A DNA stretch of 64,000 bases from Martelella mediterranea DSM 17316 (GCF_002043005.1 NZ_CP020330.1:1076501-1140500); one strand, 5' to 3'. Positions 47,829 through 58,535 are shown, numbered from the stretch's first letter. Notes: generated by a model from the sequence alone, not told the origin. Program-made: numbers and translations.

Positions 47829-50800
47829 CTAGTATTCCCTCTCGTAGAAGACCCCGCCGGAGGCCTCGCCCCTGGAGCCCGCCGCGCCCTTGAGAATGAA
47901 ATTGCGGCCGATGTCGATATTGATGCTCGCCCTTGTGCCGGTGTCGCGGCTCTGTTCGATCTCGAGATAGGTGTTGCTGTTCAAGTATTTTCCGACGCTG
48001 ACGGCGGTGTTGCCGGTGGAGTCCGTCGTCAGGTCGAGATTGTCGACGCCGAGCACGTCGCGGATCGAGCCGAACAGCGACTGATCGGTCCCGCCGGTCA
48101 ACTGAATGACCGCATCGGCGAGCTGGGCGATCTGAAGCGCCGAGAGCTGGGAGGAGGACTGGTTGAACAGCAGTTGCGCCAGGATCTCGTCATCGGGCAG
48201 CGCCGGCGTCGAGCTCAGCTTCACCTGCGGGTCGTTGGCCACGCCTTCAAGCGCGATAGTGATCGCGGTGGAGCCGGCATTGGTGTTGGCCCTCAGATCG
48301 ATCATCGGGATCAGCGCGCCGCCGAAGGTGATCCGCCCCTGGGTGAAATCAAGCCTGCGGTTGAGGATCGAAAGCCGGCCGCGGATCAGGTCGAAACCGC
48401 CGCTGACGACCGGGTTCTGGGTCGTGCCGGTGATCCGCACATTGCCGCCGAGCTCGGCATCGACGCCGCGGCCGCGCACGAAAATCGCGTTGGGGGCCGA
48501 AATGGTGAGGTCCAGCGCCATCGTGGTGCGCGCTTCGCTGGCCTGAGGCGGAGAAAGCTCCTCCGCCTGCCTGAGCACGGCCTTCGATGCGTCCTGATGC
48601 ACGATGTCGATCTGCGATATCGACGCTGGCATCCGGTCGGGAATGACGATTGCCGTGCGGGCAAGCGTCAGCCGGCCGGCAAGGGTCGGCTGGGTCAGGA
48701 TCGGCCCTTCCAGCGTCAATGTGCCGTTTGCCGTGGTCGTCAGCAATCGTCCGTCATTGATGACCGCATTGTCGGCAACGAGCTTCAGCGATGCGGGAAA
48801 GCCGCCGGTAAGGCCGACGCTGCCGCTGATCGTCAGCGTGCCGCCGGCGGCAAGCCTGCCGGTGATGCCGTCGATCTGCACCCGGTCCCCGGAAAGGGAG
48901 ACGCGCCCGCCGATATCGTTGAGCGAAATGCCGCGCCTGATGTCGGTCAGCGCGCTGATGGCGAGGTCGACGCCGCCGGAATAGCTCGGGCTCGTCAGCG
49001 TGCCGCCCACCGTCATGTTGACATCGGCATTGCCGGAAATGGCGAAACCGGAATTGGCGGCAAGTGCTGCGGCGATCTGCATCGGCAAGCGACCATTGAT
49101 CGACAGGTTCAGCGGCCTGTTGCCGGTAAGCCCGACCGAGCCGGTGGCGCGCGCATTGATGCCCTGCGCATTGGTGATCGTGGTGTCGGTCGTCACCTGG
49201 CTGCCGTCATAGCGGCCGGTGGTGGTGACGTTGAACGGCTGTCCGCCGAGCGCGCTCGTCTGGGCCAGATTGCCGTTGTCGAGGCGGAGATTGTAATCGG
49301 CCGTGGGGCTGGCCGTCGTGCCGCCCGCCGTCACCGTGCCCGAAATCGTGCCGCTGGCGCCGAGCGAGGGGACGAACTGGTTGGCGATCGCGGCGGAAAC
49401 GCCGTTGATATTGGCCGTCAGGTTCAATCGGTCGCCGACGCTGCCGTTCACGGCAACCGTGCCGCCGCCGATCCCGAGTCTCAGGCTTTGGATATTGGTC
49501 GTGCCATTCGCGATGGTGATCCGCCCGGGCTCGACCAGCCGGAGGCCGAGGCCCATCGGCGAGCCTTCGAGCCGCCTGAGGTCGATCGTCAGCGTATCTC
49601 CGCGGTTCACGGCCGCTTCCAGCGATACCGGTTGCCCGTCATAGCGAGCCGCGAGGTCGAAATTCGTCGTGGTGTCCTGGTTGCTGGCGGTAAGCGTGAT
49701 GTCGGTGACGGTCTGTCCGGCCACGGCAACGGAACCGAGTGTGATCTTGCCGCTCGCCTTCAGCGCCGCGACATCGGCAACCGTCATGTCGGCGTCGAGA
49801 TTTCTTGCGGTTATGCCGTTGGTGGTGATGCTATCGCTTCTGGCGTCGATCGACAGACCCAGCCTGTCATTGGCGTTGTCGAGCTCGACGCGGCCGGAGA
49901 TCGCGCCCTCGGCCTTCTGGCCGGCAAGGCCTGCGAGCAGCTTCAGGTCCGGGAAATCGAAGCTGATGCCGCCGGCGGGTTGAAACTTGCTGTTGAGGAT
50001 GATGTCGCCGGAAAGCGTGTTGTTGCCCACCGCGCCATCAATGCCCGCGATCTCGATCTGGCCGTCATTGGAGGTGACGTTTGCCGACAGTGAAAGCGGC
50101 GCGCCGGCATAGCTGCCCTTGGCGGTAAGCGCGCCGGAGGGTGCCGACATGTCCGCCTTGCCCTTGATCGTCGCCACAAAGTTCTTGAGCGTCTCGCCGG
50201 TGATGTCGAGACTGTCGGCTCTCACCGTGGCGTCGATTTCGGGCGCGGTCAGGTCGCCGCCGATCGTGGCGTCAAGCACGGCCGAGCCCTTGACCTGCGG
50301 CGCGAGCCGTCCGAGTTCGGCGACCGTCGCCTTCAGCGTCGCGTCGATCGTCCCCCCGGTGATGCGGACATCGCCGCCGGCGGTCAGCAGCCCGTTCTCG
50401 ACCTCGAGATTGGAGAGCGCCGCGGCGCCGGACGCGGTCGAGAGGAAGAAATCGCTCTCGATCCGGGTCATGTCGTCGATCAGACCGGCGGCCGCATCGG
50501 GAAGCGCGTCGGCCAGCACGAAGAGCTTAGCGTGGCCGGTCGCGTCCTGCGACCCAAGATCATAATCGACATTGGCCGTGGCGCCGATGCTGCCGCTTTC
50601 AAGCGCGATATCGTCGAGCTTCACGCTTCCCTGCGCGAGCGTCACCCGCGTCTTGAGCGAAAGCGGGGCCTCGATCATCCGGTCGAGGCTTTCGTCGCTG
50701 AATGCAAGGCTTTCAACCGTAAGCCCGGCATTGAAAGCGCCGGTGCGGGTTTCAAGGTTGAAGCCCTTGCCGTTTGCCGCCAGCGAAACGCCGCTTGTCG

Positions 50801-51995
50801 AGACTTGAGGCAGGGAGAGCTGCGAGAGCGTGACCGAAGCCGAGAGGTCCGCGCTTTCGGCCGCGCCGTGCAGGCTGACGCTGGCGTTCTCCAGGGAGAG
50901 CGACAGCGTGCCGTCGTCGCCCATCGCCATGGAAAACGGCACGGAACCGTCATTGACGCCGTCAAGCGTGACGTCGAGATCGTTTTCACCCTTCGGATCA
51001 TAGGCGCCCGAAGCGTTCAGAACGAAGCTGCCGGTCTCGACCCGGCCCTTGCCGATCGCGATCCGCCCGCCGGGATAAAGCGTTGCCTGAACGTCGATGC
51101 CGGTCTGGCCTTCGACCAAAGACTGGAATTCCGGCGGCGTCAGCGCGGCGAATTCGCCCTGGCCGGTGACGGTGACCGTGCGCTCGTCCTTGTCGTTCAA
51201 CTGGTGGCGGATGTCGATCTCGCCGAGTTTCTCGCCGGAGAGTGCGGCCGTCAGCCGTCCCTTCCAGTCCGAAAGCGGGCCATCGCCATCAATCGCGATG
51301 TTGAGCGCCGGCGTGCCGGGCAGCTTCAGCAAGGTCGCGACCATGCCGCCTTCCGGCTCGTTCACCTCGGCAGTGATATCGAGGAGGTTCTCTTTCGGCG
51401 CATAGTCGATATCGGCCTTTACATAAGTGCCGGCGCGGGCGCGATGTTCGATGTCGAGCGCGGTCGAAATCCGGTCGGTCACGGCGCTCACATGGCCGGA
51501 GGCGGAAAGCGGATAGGCCTCGCCGGCCACGGCTTCGGCGATGTCGATCTCAGGGAAATCGAATTTTTCGATATCGATGCCGATCGGCAGCGAAAACCCG
51601 CCGCTCGACTGCGCCTTCTCCGGCGCAGGCTTGCCCGGAACGGGGAGACGGGAAAGCGAAACCGTGCGCGCCGACAGGTTTTCTGCGGCAAAGCGTCCCC
51701 TGAACAGCGCCATTGGCGACCAGTCGAGCGCGATGCCCTCGACCGTGGCATAGGGACCCTTGATATCGGAGACGGTGACGCTGTCGACGGTGAAATTGCC
51801 GGTCAGCGGCGCGCTGACGCGACCCACATGAACGGCGAAATCCGGGGAGGCGATCCGTTTGGTGATCTGGCGGACGGCGAAATTCGCGCCGGCATCGGTA
51901 TAGCCGATCAGGATGACGGCGGCGGCGACAATCACGATCACCACAGCCAAAAGGCCCGCAATCACCTGAATCAGTCGTTTGAAGAATACCGCCAT
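47829..51995 (-). CDS. tamB: translocation and assembly module subunit TamB
   Basis: A 1388-residue AsmA-like bridge protein spanning the periplasm. One N-terminal membrane anchor (about 10-31) is followed by a long beta-helical groove built of repeats (V-x-L-x-G strands throughout) and the conserved TamB (DUF490) C-terminus: GRLSILNRRLDFTQGRITFG, then DPQVKLSSTPALPDDEILAQ and LGVDNLDL with NFILKGAAGSRG at the end. It works with TamA in outer-membrane protein insertion or lipid transport. GAGGAG precedes the chosen Met. tamA lies 104 bases upstream on the same strand. Confidence 0.96.
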   Translation of the reverse strand: MAVFFKRLIQVIAGLLAVVIVIVAAAVILIGYTDAGANFAVRQITKRIASPDFAVHVGRVSAPLTGNFTVDSVTVSDIKGPYATVEGIALDWSPMALFRGRFAAENLSARTVSLSRLPVPGKPAPEKAQSSGGFSLPIGIDIEKFDFPEIDIAEAVAGEAYPLSASGHVSAVTDRISTALDIEHRARAGTYVKADIDYAPKENLLDITAEVNEPEGGMVATLLKLPGTPALNIAIDGDGPLSDWKGRLTAALSGEKLGEIDIRHQLNDKDERTVTVTGQGEFAALTPPEFQSLVEGQTGIDVQATLYPGGRIAIGKGRVETGSFVLNASGAYDPKGENDLDVTLDGVNDGSVPFSMAMGDDGTLSLSLENASVSLHGAAESADLSASVTLSQLSLPQVSTSGVSLAANGKGFNLETRTGAFNAGLTVESLAFSDESLDRMIEAPLSLKTRVTLAQGSVKLDDIALESGSIGATANVDYDLGSQDATGHAKLFVLADALPDAAAGLIDDMTRIESDFFLSTASGAAALSNLEVENGLLTAGGDVRITGGTIDATLKATVAELGRLAPQVKGSAVLDATIGGDLTAPEIDATVRADSLDITGETLKNFVATIKGKADMSAPSGALTAKGSYAGAPLSLSANVTSNDGQIEIAGIDGAVGNNTLSGDIILNSKFQPAGGISFDFPDLKLLAGLAGQKAEGAISGRVELDNANDRLGLSIDARSDSITTNGITARNLDADMTVADVAALKASGKITLGSVAVAGQTVTDITLTASNQDTTTNFDLAARYDGQPVSLEAAVNRGDTLTIDLRRLEGSPMGLGLRLVEPGRITIANGTTNIQSLRLGIGGGTVAVNGSVGDRLNLTANINGVSAAIANQFVPSLGASGTISGTVTAGGTTASPTADYNLRLDNGNLAQTSALGGQPFNVTTTGRYDGSQVTTDTTITNAQGINARATGSVGLTGNRPLNLSINGRLPMQIAAALAANSGFAISGNADVNMTVGGTLTSPSYSGGVDLAISALTDIRRGISLNDIGGRVSLSGDRVQIDGITGRLAAGGTLTISGSVGLTGGFPASLKLVADNAVINDGRLLTTTANGTLTLEGPILTQPTLAGRLTLARTAIVIPDRMPASISQIDIVHQDASKAVLRQAEELSPPQASEARTTMALDLTISAPNAIFVRGRGVDAELGGNVRITGTTQNPVVSGGFDLIRGRLSILNRRLDFTQGRITFGGALIPMIDLRANTNAGSTAITIALEGVANDPQVKLSSTPALPDDEILAQLLFNQSSSQLSALQIAQLADAVIQLTGGTDQSLFGSIRDVLGVDNLDLTTDSTGNTAVSVGKYLNSNTYLEIEQSRDTGTRASINIDIGRNFILKGAAGSRGEASGGVFYEREY

Positions 51996-52099
51996 GAAAC
52001 TCCTCGGGCGCAATTTTCCTTAAGCATTTAGAGCGATTTGCGCGTTTTTCCAATCATGCCATGAAAGGCATGAATGCATCGTCAATTGCAAGGAGGTGA

Positions 52100-54028
52100 C
52101 TAAAAACTCTGTCCGATACCGGCATAGATGCCGTAATGGTCGCCATCGGGGTAGCGGTTGAGCGGAACGGCAACGTCGAGGCGGATCGGGCCGAAACCGG
52201 TCAGATAGCGAACGCCGATGCCGGCGCCGGCGCGGATATCGGAGAAGTCGGGGAATTGGTCGGCGGAGACGTCGGCTGCGTCGATGAACGGCACGACCTG
52301 GATATTCTCGGTCACGCCGATGCGGGCCTCCAGCGTCGCCTCGACATAGGAGCGGCCGCCGGTTTCCTCGCCATTGGCAAGCCGTGGCGAGATCGACTTG
52401 TAGGCATAGCCGCGCACGCTGCCGCCGCCGCCGGCATAGAACCGGTCGTTTGCGGGAATGTCCTTGAGGTCGCCGCCGCCGACGATGGTGCCGGCCCCGA
52501 CGCGGGCTGCAAGCGTAAACCGATCATCCTCGCCCGCCGAGAAATAGGTGGAGCCGACGGCATCGAAGGACGAGAAGAAATTGCCGCCCAGGAAATCATA
52601 GGAAGGCTCTGCCGTGGTAATCAGGTAGATGCCCTCGGTCGGGTTCAGCGGGTCGTTTCTCGTGTCGCGGTCGAAGCCGATCGGCGCGGAGAAGGTCAGG
52701 TAATCCTCGGTGCCGAAGGCGTCCTTGATGTGGGAATAGTCGAGCGTCAGGCCGGCGCTGATCGTGTTGTACTCGTTCTGCTCATAGGTGTAGTTGACGC
52801 TGCCGGCGACGGATTTCGCATTATAGGCGTCCGGGTTCTCCGTGGCGGTGATGATGCTGGCGGTGAACATGCCGGACGGATGGAACAGGCCGGGCTTGGT
52901 GAAGGTGATGCCGCCGGCGAGATCGAGCGAGTTGACGCCGTAATCGTCCGACGCGCCGATCCGCGACACGCCGGCTTCAAGCCGCAGCCCCTCGGCCTGG
53001 CCGAACAGGTTGCGGTGGCCCCAATAGCCTTCCAGCCCCAGGCCGTCGATCGAGGATACGGTCGCGCCGAAGCCGTAATAGCGGAACTTGCCGTCGCGCA
53101 CGGTGATGGTCGTCGGCAACTGGCCGTCATCGTCCAGCGCGCTCGCGGTGGTGATCGTCACCGAATCGAACGTGTTCAGCGAGCGCAGCCGGTTGGCGGC
53201 GGCGGTGAGTTGCTCGGGCGAATACTGCTCGCCGGGTTTCAGCCGCGAATAGCGCCGGATGAAATCGGGCTCGACGGCTTCGGAGCCTTTCACCGCGATC
53301 TGCCCCAGATCCGCGACCGGACCGTCATCGGCGCGGATGTCGACATCGACCGTGGAATTGGCGTGATCGGCGATCACCTCGCGCCGGGTGATGGTCGCGA
53401 ACGGGTGGCCCTGGTCCTTGAGCTCGGTGGTGATCTCGCGCGCGGCCGCGAGGATGGTGGTCGAATAGGCCGGTTTTCCGGCCACTAGATCGAGCTTTGC
53501 AGGGTTGAAGCTTGCCGGCGCGCCCTCGAGATTGACCCGAGCGAAGGTGAACATCGGACCCGCCTCGATGGACACGTTGACGGGGACCGGATCCTCGCGT
53601 CCGAAATTGGGCAGACCGACGATATCCTCGATCGACTGTCCGTTTACGGTGATATTCACCAGACCGCCATAATAGGCCTTCTCGAACAGCGAGCCGACGA
53701 GAATCTGCAGGTCGTCGCGCGCCTTCACCAGCACGCCGAGATCACCGTCAACGGGCTGGCGCTCGTCGCTGACCAGCGCCGAGCGGTTGCGCAGGAAGCT
53801 TTCCAGCTCGCTGTCGCCGCCGGTCACGCTGAAGGTGACGGTGTAGTGAACGGGGTCCTGGATGGAGGAGGTATCAACCTCCTCCTCGCCCCAGAGATGG
53901 ATTCCGAACAGGCTGAACGCCTGCGCCTCGCCGCCGGCGGCGAAGATCGCAACGGATATCGCCGGCAGCAGCCTGAGCGCGCGGGATATTCCTGAACTTT
54001 GCCGTTTTGAACGGGGTACCATCTTCAA
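52100..54028 (-). CDS. tamA: translocation and assembly module subunit TamA (Omp85 family)
   Basis: A 642-residue Omp85 outer-membrane protein. A signal peptide (about 1-37) precedes three POTRA domains (about 60-300) and a C-terminal 16-stranded barrel (about 310-642) with the lid-lock motif VRGY in GGGGSVRGYAYKS and a terminal aromatic residue (GIGQSF) for recognition by BAM. It partners TamB encoded just downstream. A Met two codons later is an alternative start. Confidence 0.95.
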   Translation of the reverse strand: MKMVPRSKRQSSGISRALRLLPAISVAIFAAGGEAQAFSLFGIHLWGEEEVDTSSIQDPVHYTVTFSVTGGDSELESFLRNRSALVSDERQPVDGDLGVLVKARDDLQILVGSLFEKAYYGGLVNITVNGQSIEDIVGLPNFGREDPVPVNVSIEAGPMFTFARVNLEGAPASFNPAKLDLVAGKPAYSTTILAAAREITTELKDQGHPFATITRREVIADHANSTVDVDIRADDGPVADLGQIAVKGSEAVEPDFIRRYSRLKPGEQYSPEQLTAAANRLRSLNTFDSVTITTASALDDDGQLPTTITVRDGKFRYYGFGATVSSIDGLGLEGYWGHRNLFGQAEGLRLEAGVSRIGASDDYGVNSLDLAGGITFTKPGLFHPSGMFTASIITATENPDAYNAKSVAGSVNYTYEQNEYNTISAGLTLDYSHIKDAFGTEDYLTFSAPIGFDRDTRNDPLNPTEGIYLITTAEPSYDFLGGNFFSSFDAVGSTYFSAGEDDRFTLAARVGAGTIVGGGDLKDIPANDRFYAGGGGSVRGYAYKSISPRLANGEETGGRSYVEATLEARIGVTENIQVVPFIDAADVSADQFPDFSDIRAGAGIGVRYLTGFGPIRLDVAVPLNRYPDGDHYGIYAGIGQSF

Positions 54029-54233
54029 CTCGAACCGGATCGTGAAAAATTACATATGCGATAAAATATTAGCAGGTTTCCAAATGCATAGCCCAAGAAA
54101 ACCGAAAACCCGGCAACAGCATTAACCGTTGGTTACGGTCGCTGTATGTCGGGTCTGGTTTTGCCGTGGACAATCGCCGCAATTGACGCGCCCTGGCGGG
54201 GCCGCCCCCTTTTTGAGGCGGCGGCCCTATCTC

Positions 54234-54515
54234 TTAGCGGTAGCCGGGCGGGCAATCGTCGGTGTATTCGCGGCCGTAGCGGTCACGATAGTAGCACTTG
54301 CCGGGCTGGTTCTCGACGGCCCGGCCGACGAGAGCGCCAGCGCCTGCGCCGATGGCGCCGCCCAGAAGCGCGCCGCCGAGGCCGCCGCCGTCAATCGCCG
54401 TGCCGACCAGGGCGCCGGTGCCGGCGCCGATGGCCGCACCTTCCTGGGTGGGCGTGCAGGCCGTTGCCGCAAGCGAAGCAACGCCGATCACAATTCCTGC
54501 AAAAAACTTTTTCAT
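54234..54515 (-). CDS. glycine-zipper lipoprotein
   Basis: A 93-residue lipoprotein. MKKFFAGIVIGVASLAATAC is a lipoprotein signal with the cysteine at 20. A glycine-zipper region follows (AAIGAGTGALVGTAIDGGGL, then GAIGAGAGALVGRAVE), then a short tail with CYYRDRYGREYTDDCPPGYR. Similar proteins are common outer-membrane or periplasmic lipoproteins of unknown role in Rhizobiales. The ATG used gives the clean signal; an upstream extension is not credible. Confidence 0.88.
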   Translation of the reverse strand: MKKFFAGIVIGVASLAATACTPTQEGAAIGAGTGALVGTAIDGGGLGGALLGGAIGAGAGALVGRAVENQPGKCYYRDRYGREYTDDCPPGYR

Positions 54516-54756
54516 GATTCCCTCATCACCTTTTGCGCTTTGGTCCCGCCGCGATCCGACCGCTCCATTGTCCCGGAGCAGATCGCTGCCGTCCCTCACA
54601 TGCAGCCTGCGGCCGCTCTTCCAACACATACCCGAATAGCGATCCGGCGAAAAGCAAAAAGGTCTTCCGCCGGCCTATTACGCCTTAGGTGAATGCTTAA
54701 TGTCCGGGGGAAAGATATGTTCCAAATTTCCGAAAAATCCGAATCTGTGCGGCAAA

Positions 54757-54770
54757 TTGACCCTGATCAA
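54757..54770. promoter_or_regulatory. FNR/FixK-type box upstream of hemA
   Basis: TTGACCCTGATCAA, a full match to TTGA-N6-TCAA. It lies 160 bases before hemA. FNR/FixK-family control of hemA under low oxygen is documented in other alphaproteobacteria. The rest of 54516-54929 holds no gene. Confidence 0.75.
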
Positions 54771-54929
54771 GTTTTGCCGAGGCGGTTGCGCGTAGGTAAA
54801 GTTTGGAATAATTCAAACTAAGGGCTGATTGTCGCAGGACAGGAAACAGGCCGCGATGCGGGTTGACGGGGAGCGATCTTCGTCGAAACTTGTCAAGAAC
54901 AACAAGGCCGGTGGTGGAGCATCTGGGTA

Positions 54930-56144
54930 ATGGATTTCGAAGCATTCTTCAAAAACGAGCTGGCGGAACTGCATGATGAGGGCCGCTACCGCGTTTTCGC
55001 CGAACTGAAGCGTCATCGCGGCGAATTCCCGCGCGCCTCCCGGTTCAAGGATGGCGCGGCCTCCAACGTCACCGTCTGGTGTTCCAATGATTATCTCGGC
55101 ATGGGCCAGTGTCCCACCGTGATCGCCGCCATGCAGGAGGCGATCGAGACTTGCGGGGCAGGGGCCGGCGGCACACGCAATATTTCCGGCACCAATTACT
55201 ACCACGTCCAGCTTGAGCAGGAACTGGCCGACCTCCACCACAAGGAAGCAGCCCTGATCTTCACCTCCGGCTATGTTTCCAACTGGGCGACGCTCGGCAC
55301 GCTGGGCGAAAAAATTCCAGGCCTGATCATCTTCTCCGACGCGCTCAACCACGCCTCGATGATCGAGGGCATTCGCCACGGCAAGTCGGCGCGGGCGATC
55401 TTCCGCCACAACGACCTCAACGATCTCGAGGCCAAGCTGAAGGCCGCCGATCCGGCGGCGCCAAAGATGATCGCGTTCGAATCGGTCTATTCGATGGACG
55501 GCGATATCGCGCCGATCAAGGAAATCTGCGATCTCGCCGACAAATACGGCGCGATGACCTATCTGGACGAAGTCCATGCCGTCGGCATGTATGGCCCGCG
55601 CGGCGGCGGCGTTGCCGAGCGCGAGGGGCTGATGGACCGGATCACGATCATCGAGGGTACGCTCGGCAAGGCCTTCGGCGTTATGGGCGGCTATATCACC
55701 GGCTCGAAGGCGCTGGTCGATTTCATCCGCTCGTTTGCTTCCGGTTTCATCTTCACCACCGCGTTGCCGCCGGCGCTTGCCGCCGGCGCTGTCGCCTCGA
55801 TCCGCCACCTCAAGGTCAGCCAGATCGAGCGAACCCGCCATCGCGAACGGGTGGAGACGCTGCGCGCGAAGCTTGACCGCCAGGGCATTCCGCACATGCC
55901 CAATCCAAGCCATATCGTGCCGGTGATGGTGGGCGACGCCTCCAAGTGCAAGTGGATTTCGGACATCCTGCTCGATGATTTCGGCGTCTATGTCCAGCCG
56001 ATCAACTATCCGACCGTGCCGCGCAAGACCGAGCGCCTGCGCTTCACGCCGACCCCGCTGCACACCGATGCCGACATGGATCACCTGGTTTCAGCGCTGC
56101 ATTCGCTGTGGTCGCAATGCGCGCTCGCGCGCGCCGTCGCCTGA
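54930..56144 (+). CDS. hemA: 5-aminolevulinate synthase
   Basis: A 404-residue PLP enzyme condensing glycine and succinyl-CoA to 5-aminolevulinate, the C4 entry to heme and, where present, cobalamin. Canonical stretches: [56 protein letters not shown] and the cofactor lysine in EGTLGKAFG. The length equals the bacterial enzyme. An FNR/FixK box lies upstream and a terminator follows. Confidence 0.98.
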   Translation: MDFEAFFKNELAELHDEGRYRVFAELKRHRGEFPRASRFKDGAASNVTVWCSNDYLGMGQCPTVIAAMQEAIETCGAGAGGTRNISGTNYYHVQLEQELADLHHKEAALIFTSGYVSNWATLGTLGEKIPGLIIFSDALNHASMIEGIRHGKSARAIFRHNDLNDLEAKLKAADPAAPKMIAFESVYSMDGDIAPIKEICDLADKYGAMTYLDEVHAVGMYGPRGGGVAEREGLMDRITIIEGTLGKAFGVMGGYITGSKALVDFIRSFASGFIFTTALPPALAAGAVASIRHLKVSQIERTRHRERVETLRAKLDRQGIPHMPNPSHIVPVMVGDASKCKWISDILLDDFGVYVQPINYPTVPRKTERLRFTPTPLHTDADMDHLVSALHSLWSQCALARAVA

Positions 56145-56180
56145 TGGCGACAGCCCCCGCGCCGGGACGATTTTTTCAGA

Positions 56181-56207
56181 AGCGGGCGGAACACGGCCCG
56201 CTTTTTT
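56181..56207 (+). terminator. intrinsic terminator after hemA
   Basis: AGCGGGC (56181-56187) pairs with GCCCGCT (56196-56202), then a run of T. Confidence 0.85.
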
Positions 56208-56266
56208 CTTGAAGTTTGCGGCCTCCGGCGTACTGCTTTGGCAAAACCATTGCGGAGACCTTCGTC

Positions 56267-57382
56267 ATGTCAGTTGAAAAACGTGTAAACGCGGCCATCG
56301 ACAAGGCCATCGGTGAAAAGCGCATCGTCGGCACAGTCGTCATGATTGCGCGCGGGGACGAACTTGTCTTTTCCCGCGCCGCCGGTCTCGCCGATCGCGA
56401 AAGCGGCCATCCTGTCGCCGCTGATACGATTTTCCGCCTTGCCTCCGTCACCAAGCCGATTGTCGCGACGACGGCTCTGGTCATGATGGAGAAGGGGTTG
56501 CTCTCTCTTGAGGACAGGGTGAGCGATTATCTGCCATGGTTTCACCCAACCGGGCCGGATGGCGCGCTGGCGGATATCCGGCTTCATCATCTCCTCACCC
56601 ATACGGCCGGACTGGATTATACCGGCGGCGCCGGGCAACTGCCGCCCGGCGAAACGGTGAATACGGGCCTGACCGATACCGATCTCACCTTCGAGCAGAA
56701 TTTTTCCAGGCTGAACCATTTTCCGCTCGCCTTTGCACCCGGAACGGCATGGGCCTATTCCGTGGCGATCGACATTCTCGGCGCGGTGCTGTCTTCTGTC
56801 GCCGGCGCCGAACTGGAAGCCGTGGTCCGGCAACATGTCGCCGACCCGCTCGGCATGGACGACACGCGGTTTTCCGTCACCGACCAGCAGCGGCTGGCAA
56901 CGCCCTATGGCGATGGCGCGCCCGAGCCGGAGCGCATGGGCACGCGCCATACGGTGCGCGACGCGGACGGCATCGCCTATACATTCGAGCCGTCGCGCAT
57001 CTTCAATCCCCGCGCCTATCAGTCGGGCGGCGCCGGCATGGCGGGCACGGCCGGCGATTTCCTGAAGCTGCTGCAGGACCTTGTCAGCCCGAACGGTCTT
57101 TTGACGCCTCAGACCGTCAGGGCGGCGCTTTCCACACAGACCGGGGCTCTGGCGGTGCGGCCGGGCAAGACATTCGGCTATGTCGGCTCGGTGGTCGTCA
57201 ATCCGGCTGAAACCGGAACGGCCTTGCCGGAAGGGGTCGTGACCTGGGGCGGGGTTTACGGCAATTGCTGGGCTCTGGACCCGGCAAGCGGCACGGCGGC
57301 CGTCATCATGACGAACACCGCTGTCGAAGGATGCAACGGCGCCTTCCCCGAAGAAATATGGCGGGCGCTTTTTAACGCCTGA
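56267..57382 (+). CDS. beta-lactamase-fold hydrolase, family VIII esterase type
   Basis: A 371-residue cytoplasmic serine hydrolase, no signal peptide. The SVTK nucleophile motif is at 60-63 and the catalytic tyrosine in WAYSVAIDILGAV (Y164). The second position after the tyrosine is Val, not the Asn of true class C beta-lactamases, which is the pattern of family VIII carboxylesterases (EstB type). GGAG lies nine bases before the ATG. Its 3' end overlaps the convergent dxr gene by 11 bases. Natural substrate unknown. Confidence 0.85.
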   Translation: MSVEKRVNAAIDKAIGEKRIVGTVVMIARGDELVFSRAAGLADRESGHPVAADTIFRLASVTKPIVATTALVMMEKGLLSLEDRVSDYLPWFHPTGPDGALADIRLHHLLTHTAGLDYTGGAGQLPPGETVNTGLTDTDLTFEQNFSRLNHFPLAFAPGTAWAYSVAIDILGAVLSSVAGAELEAVVRQHVADPLGMDDTRFSVTDQQRLATPYGDGAPEPERMGTRHTVRDADGIAYTFEPSRIFNPRAYQSGGAGMAGTAGDFLKLLQDLVSPNGLLTPQTVRAALSTQTGALAVRPGKTFGYVGSVVVNPAETGTALPEGVVTWGGVYGNCWALDPASGTAAVIMTNTAVEGCNGAFPEEIWRALFNA

Positions 57383-58535
57383 GCAGGCTGGCGGCGCGCC
57401 GTCGCGCTTCGCTGTCGGCCTGATAGACGTCATCGATCGTCGTCGCGGCGGGGAGATTGTCCATCTCCGCCATCACGCCTTCCGTGATTTCGGCCATCTC
57501 CAGAAAGCCGCAGCGGCCTTCGATGAAGGCTTCGAGCGAGACTTCCTTGGCGCCGTTCAGCACCGCGCCCTGCAGCCCGCCGCGCGCCATGGCAAGCCGG
57601 GCAAGCCTGAGCGCCGGAAAACGGGTCTCGTCGGGGGCTTCGAAATCGAGCCGTGCAAGCTTGGCGAAATCCAGCCTTTCCACCGAAAGCGGGCGGCGGT
57701 CGGGATAGGCGAGCGCATAGCCGATGGCGGTGCGCATGTCGGGCGCGCCGAGCTGAGCAAGGATCGAGCCATCGGCATAACCAACCATGGAATGGATGAT
57801 CGATTGTGGGTGGACCACCACCTCCACCTGTTCCGGCGCAAGGTCGAACAGATGCTGCGCCTCGATCATTTCCAGCGCCTTGTTGAACATCGAGGCGCTG
57901 TCGATCGAGATTTTCAGGCCCATCGACCAGTTGGGATGGGCGCGCGCGGTGGCCGCGTCGACATGGCGCATTTCTTCCAGCGACATCTGGCGGAACGGGC
58001 CGCCGGACGCGGTGATGATCACCCGGTCGAGCGCGCGGCGCTGGTTTTCTTCGAATACCTGGAAGATCGCGGAATGCTCGCTGTCGACCGGGATCAGCAT
58101 GCCGCCGCCGCGTTTCACCGCGTCTATGAACAGCGGACCGGCGGAAACCAGGCATTCCTTGTTGGCAAGCGCGATATCAGCGCCGGCGGCAGCCGCCTTC
58201 AGCGTCGGGGCGAGCCCGGCCGTGCCGACGATCGCCGCCATCACGATGTCATTGTTGCGGTTGGCCGCCTCGTCGAGGCCGCTGGCGCCTGAAGCGGCTT
58301 CGATGCCGGTGCCGGAAAGCGCTCGCTTCAGGTCGTCATAGCGGCTTTCATCGGCGGTGACGGCCATGGCGGCGCCATGCTCGATTGCGAGACGCGCAAG
58401 GGCTGCGACATTGGAATTGCCGGTCACCGCAGTGATCTCGAAGGCGTCTTTGCCGCCGAGCTGGGCGATGACATCGAGCGTGTTGATACCGATGGAGCCG
58501 GTCGCGCCGAAGATTGCGATGCGTCGCGTCTGCAT
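57372..58535 (-). CDS. dxr: 1-deoxy-D-xylulose 5-phosphate reductoisomerase
   Basis: A 387-residue enzyme making 2-C-methylerythritol 4-phosphate, the committed step of the non-mevalonate isoprenoid pathway. NADPH fold IFGATGSIGINTLDVI at the N-terminus, ALANKECLVSAG, PVDSEHSAIFQ, the flexible-loop/active-site region ASGGPFR and metal site GLKISIDSASMFNKALEMIEA. Full length. Its stop overlaps the esterase gene's end. Confidence 0.97.
   Translation of the reverse strand: MQTRRIAIFGATGSIGINTLDVIAQLGGKDAFEITAVTGNSNVAALARLAIEHGAAMAVTADESRYDDLKRALSGTGIEAASGASGLDEAANRNNDIVMAAIVGTAGLAPTLKAAAAGADIALANKECLVSAGPLFIDAVKRGGGMLIPVDSEHSAIFQVFEENQRRALDRVIITASGGPFRQMSLEEMRHVDAATARAHPNWSMGLKISIDSASMFNKALEMIEAQHLFDLAPEQVEVVVHPQSIIHSMVGYADGSILAQLGAPDMRTAIGYALAYPDRRPLSVERLDFAKLARLDFEAPDETRFPALRLARLAMARGGLQGAVLNGAKEVSLEAFIEGRCGFLEMAEITEGVMAEMDNLPAATTIDDVYQADSEARRRAASLLRR

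Noticed and set aside
48174..50093. Long open frame opposite tamB
   Set aside because: Arginine/glycine/aspartate-rich composition and no family motif; shadow of the tamB reading frame.
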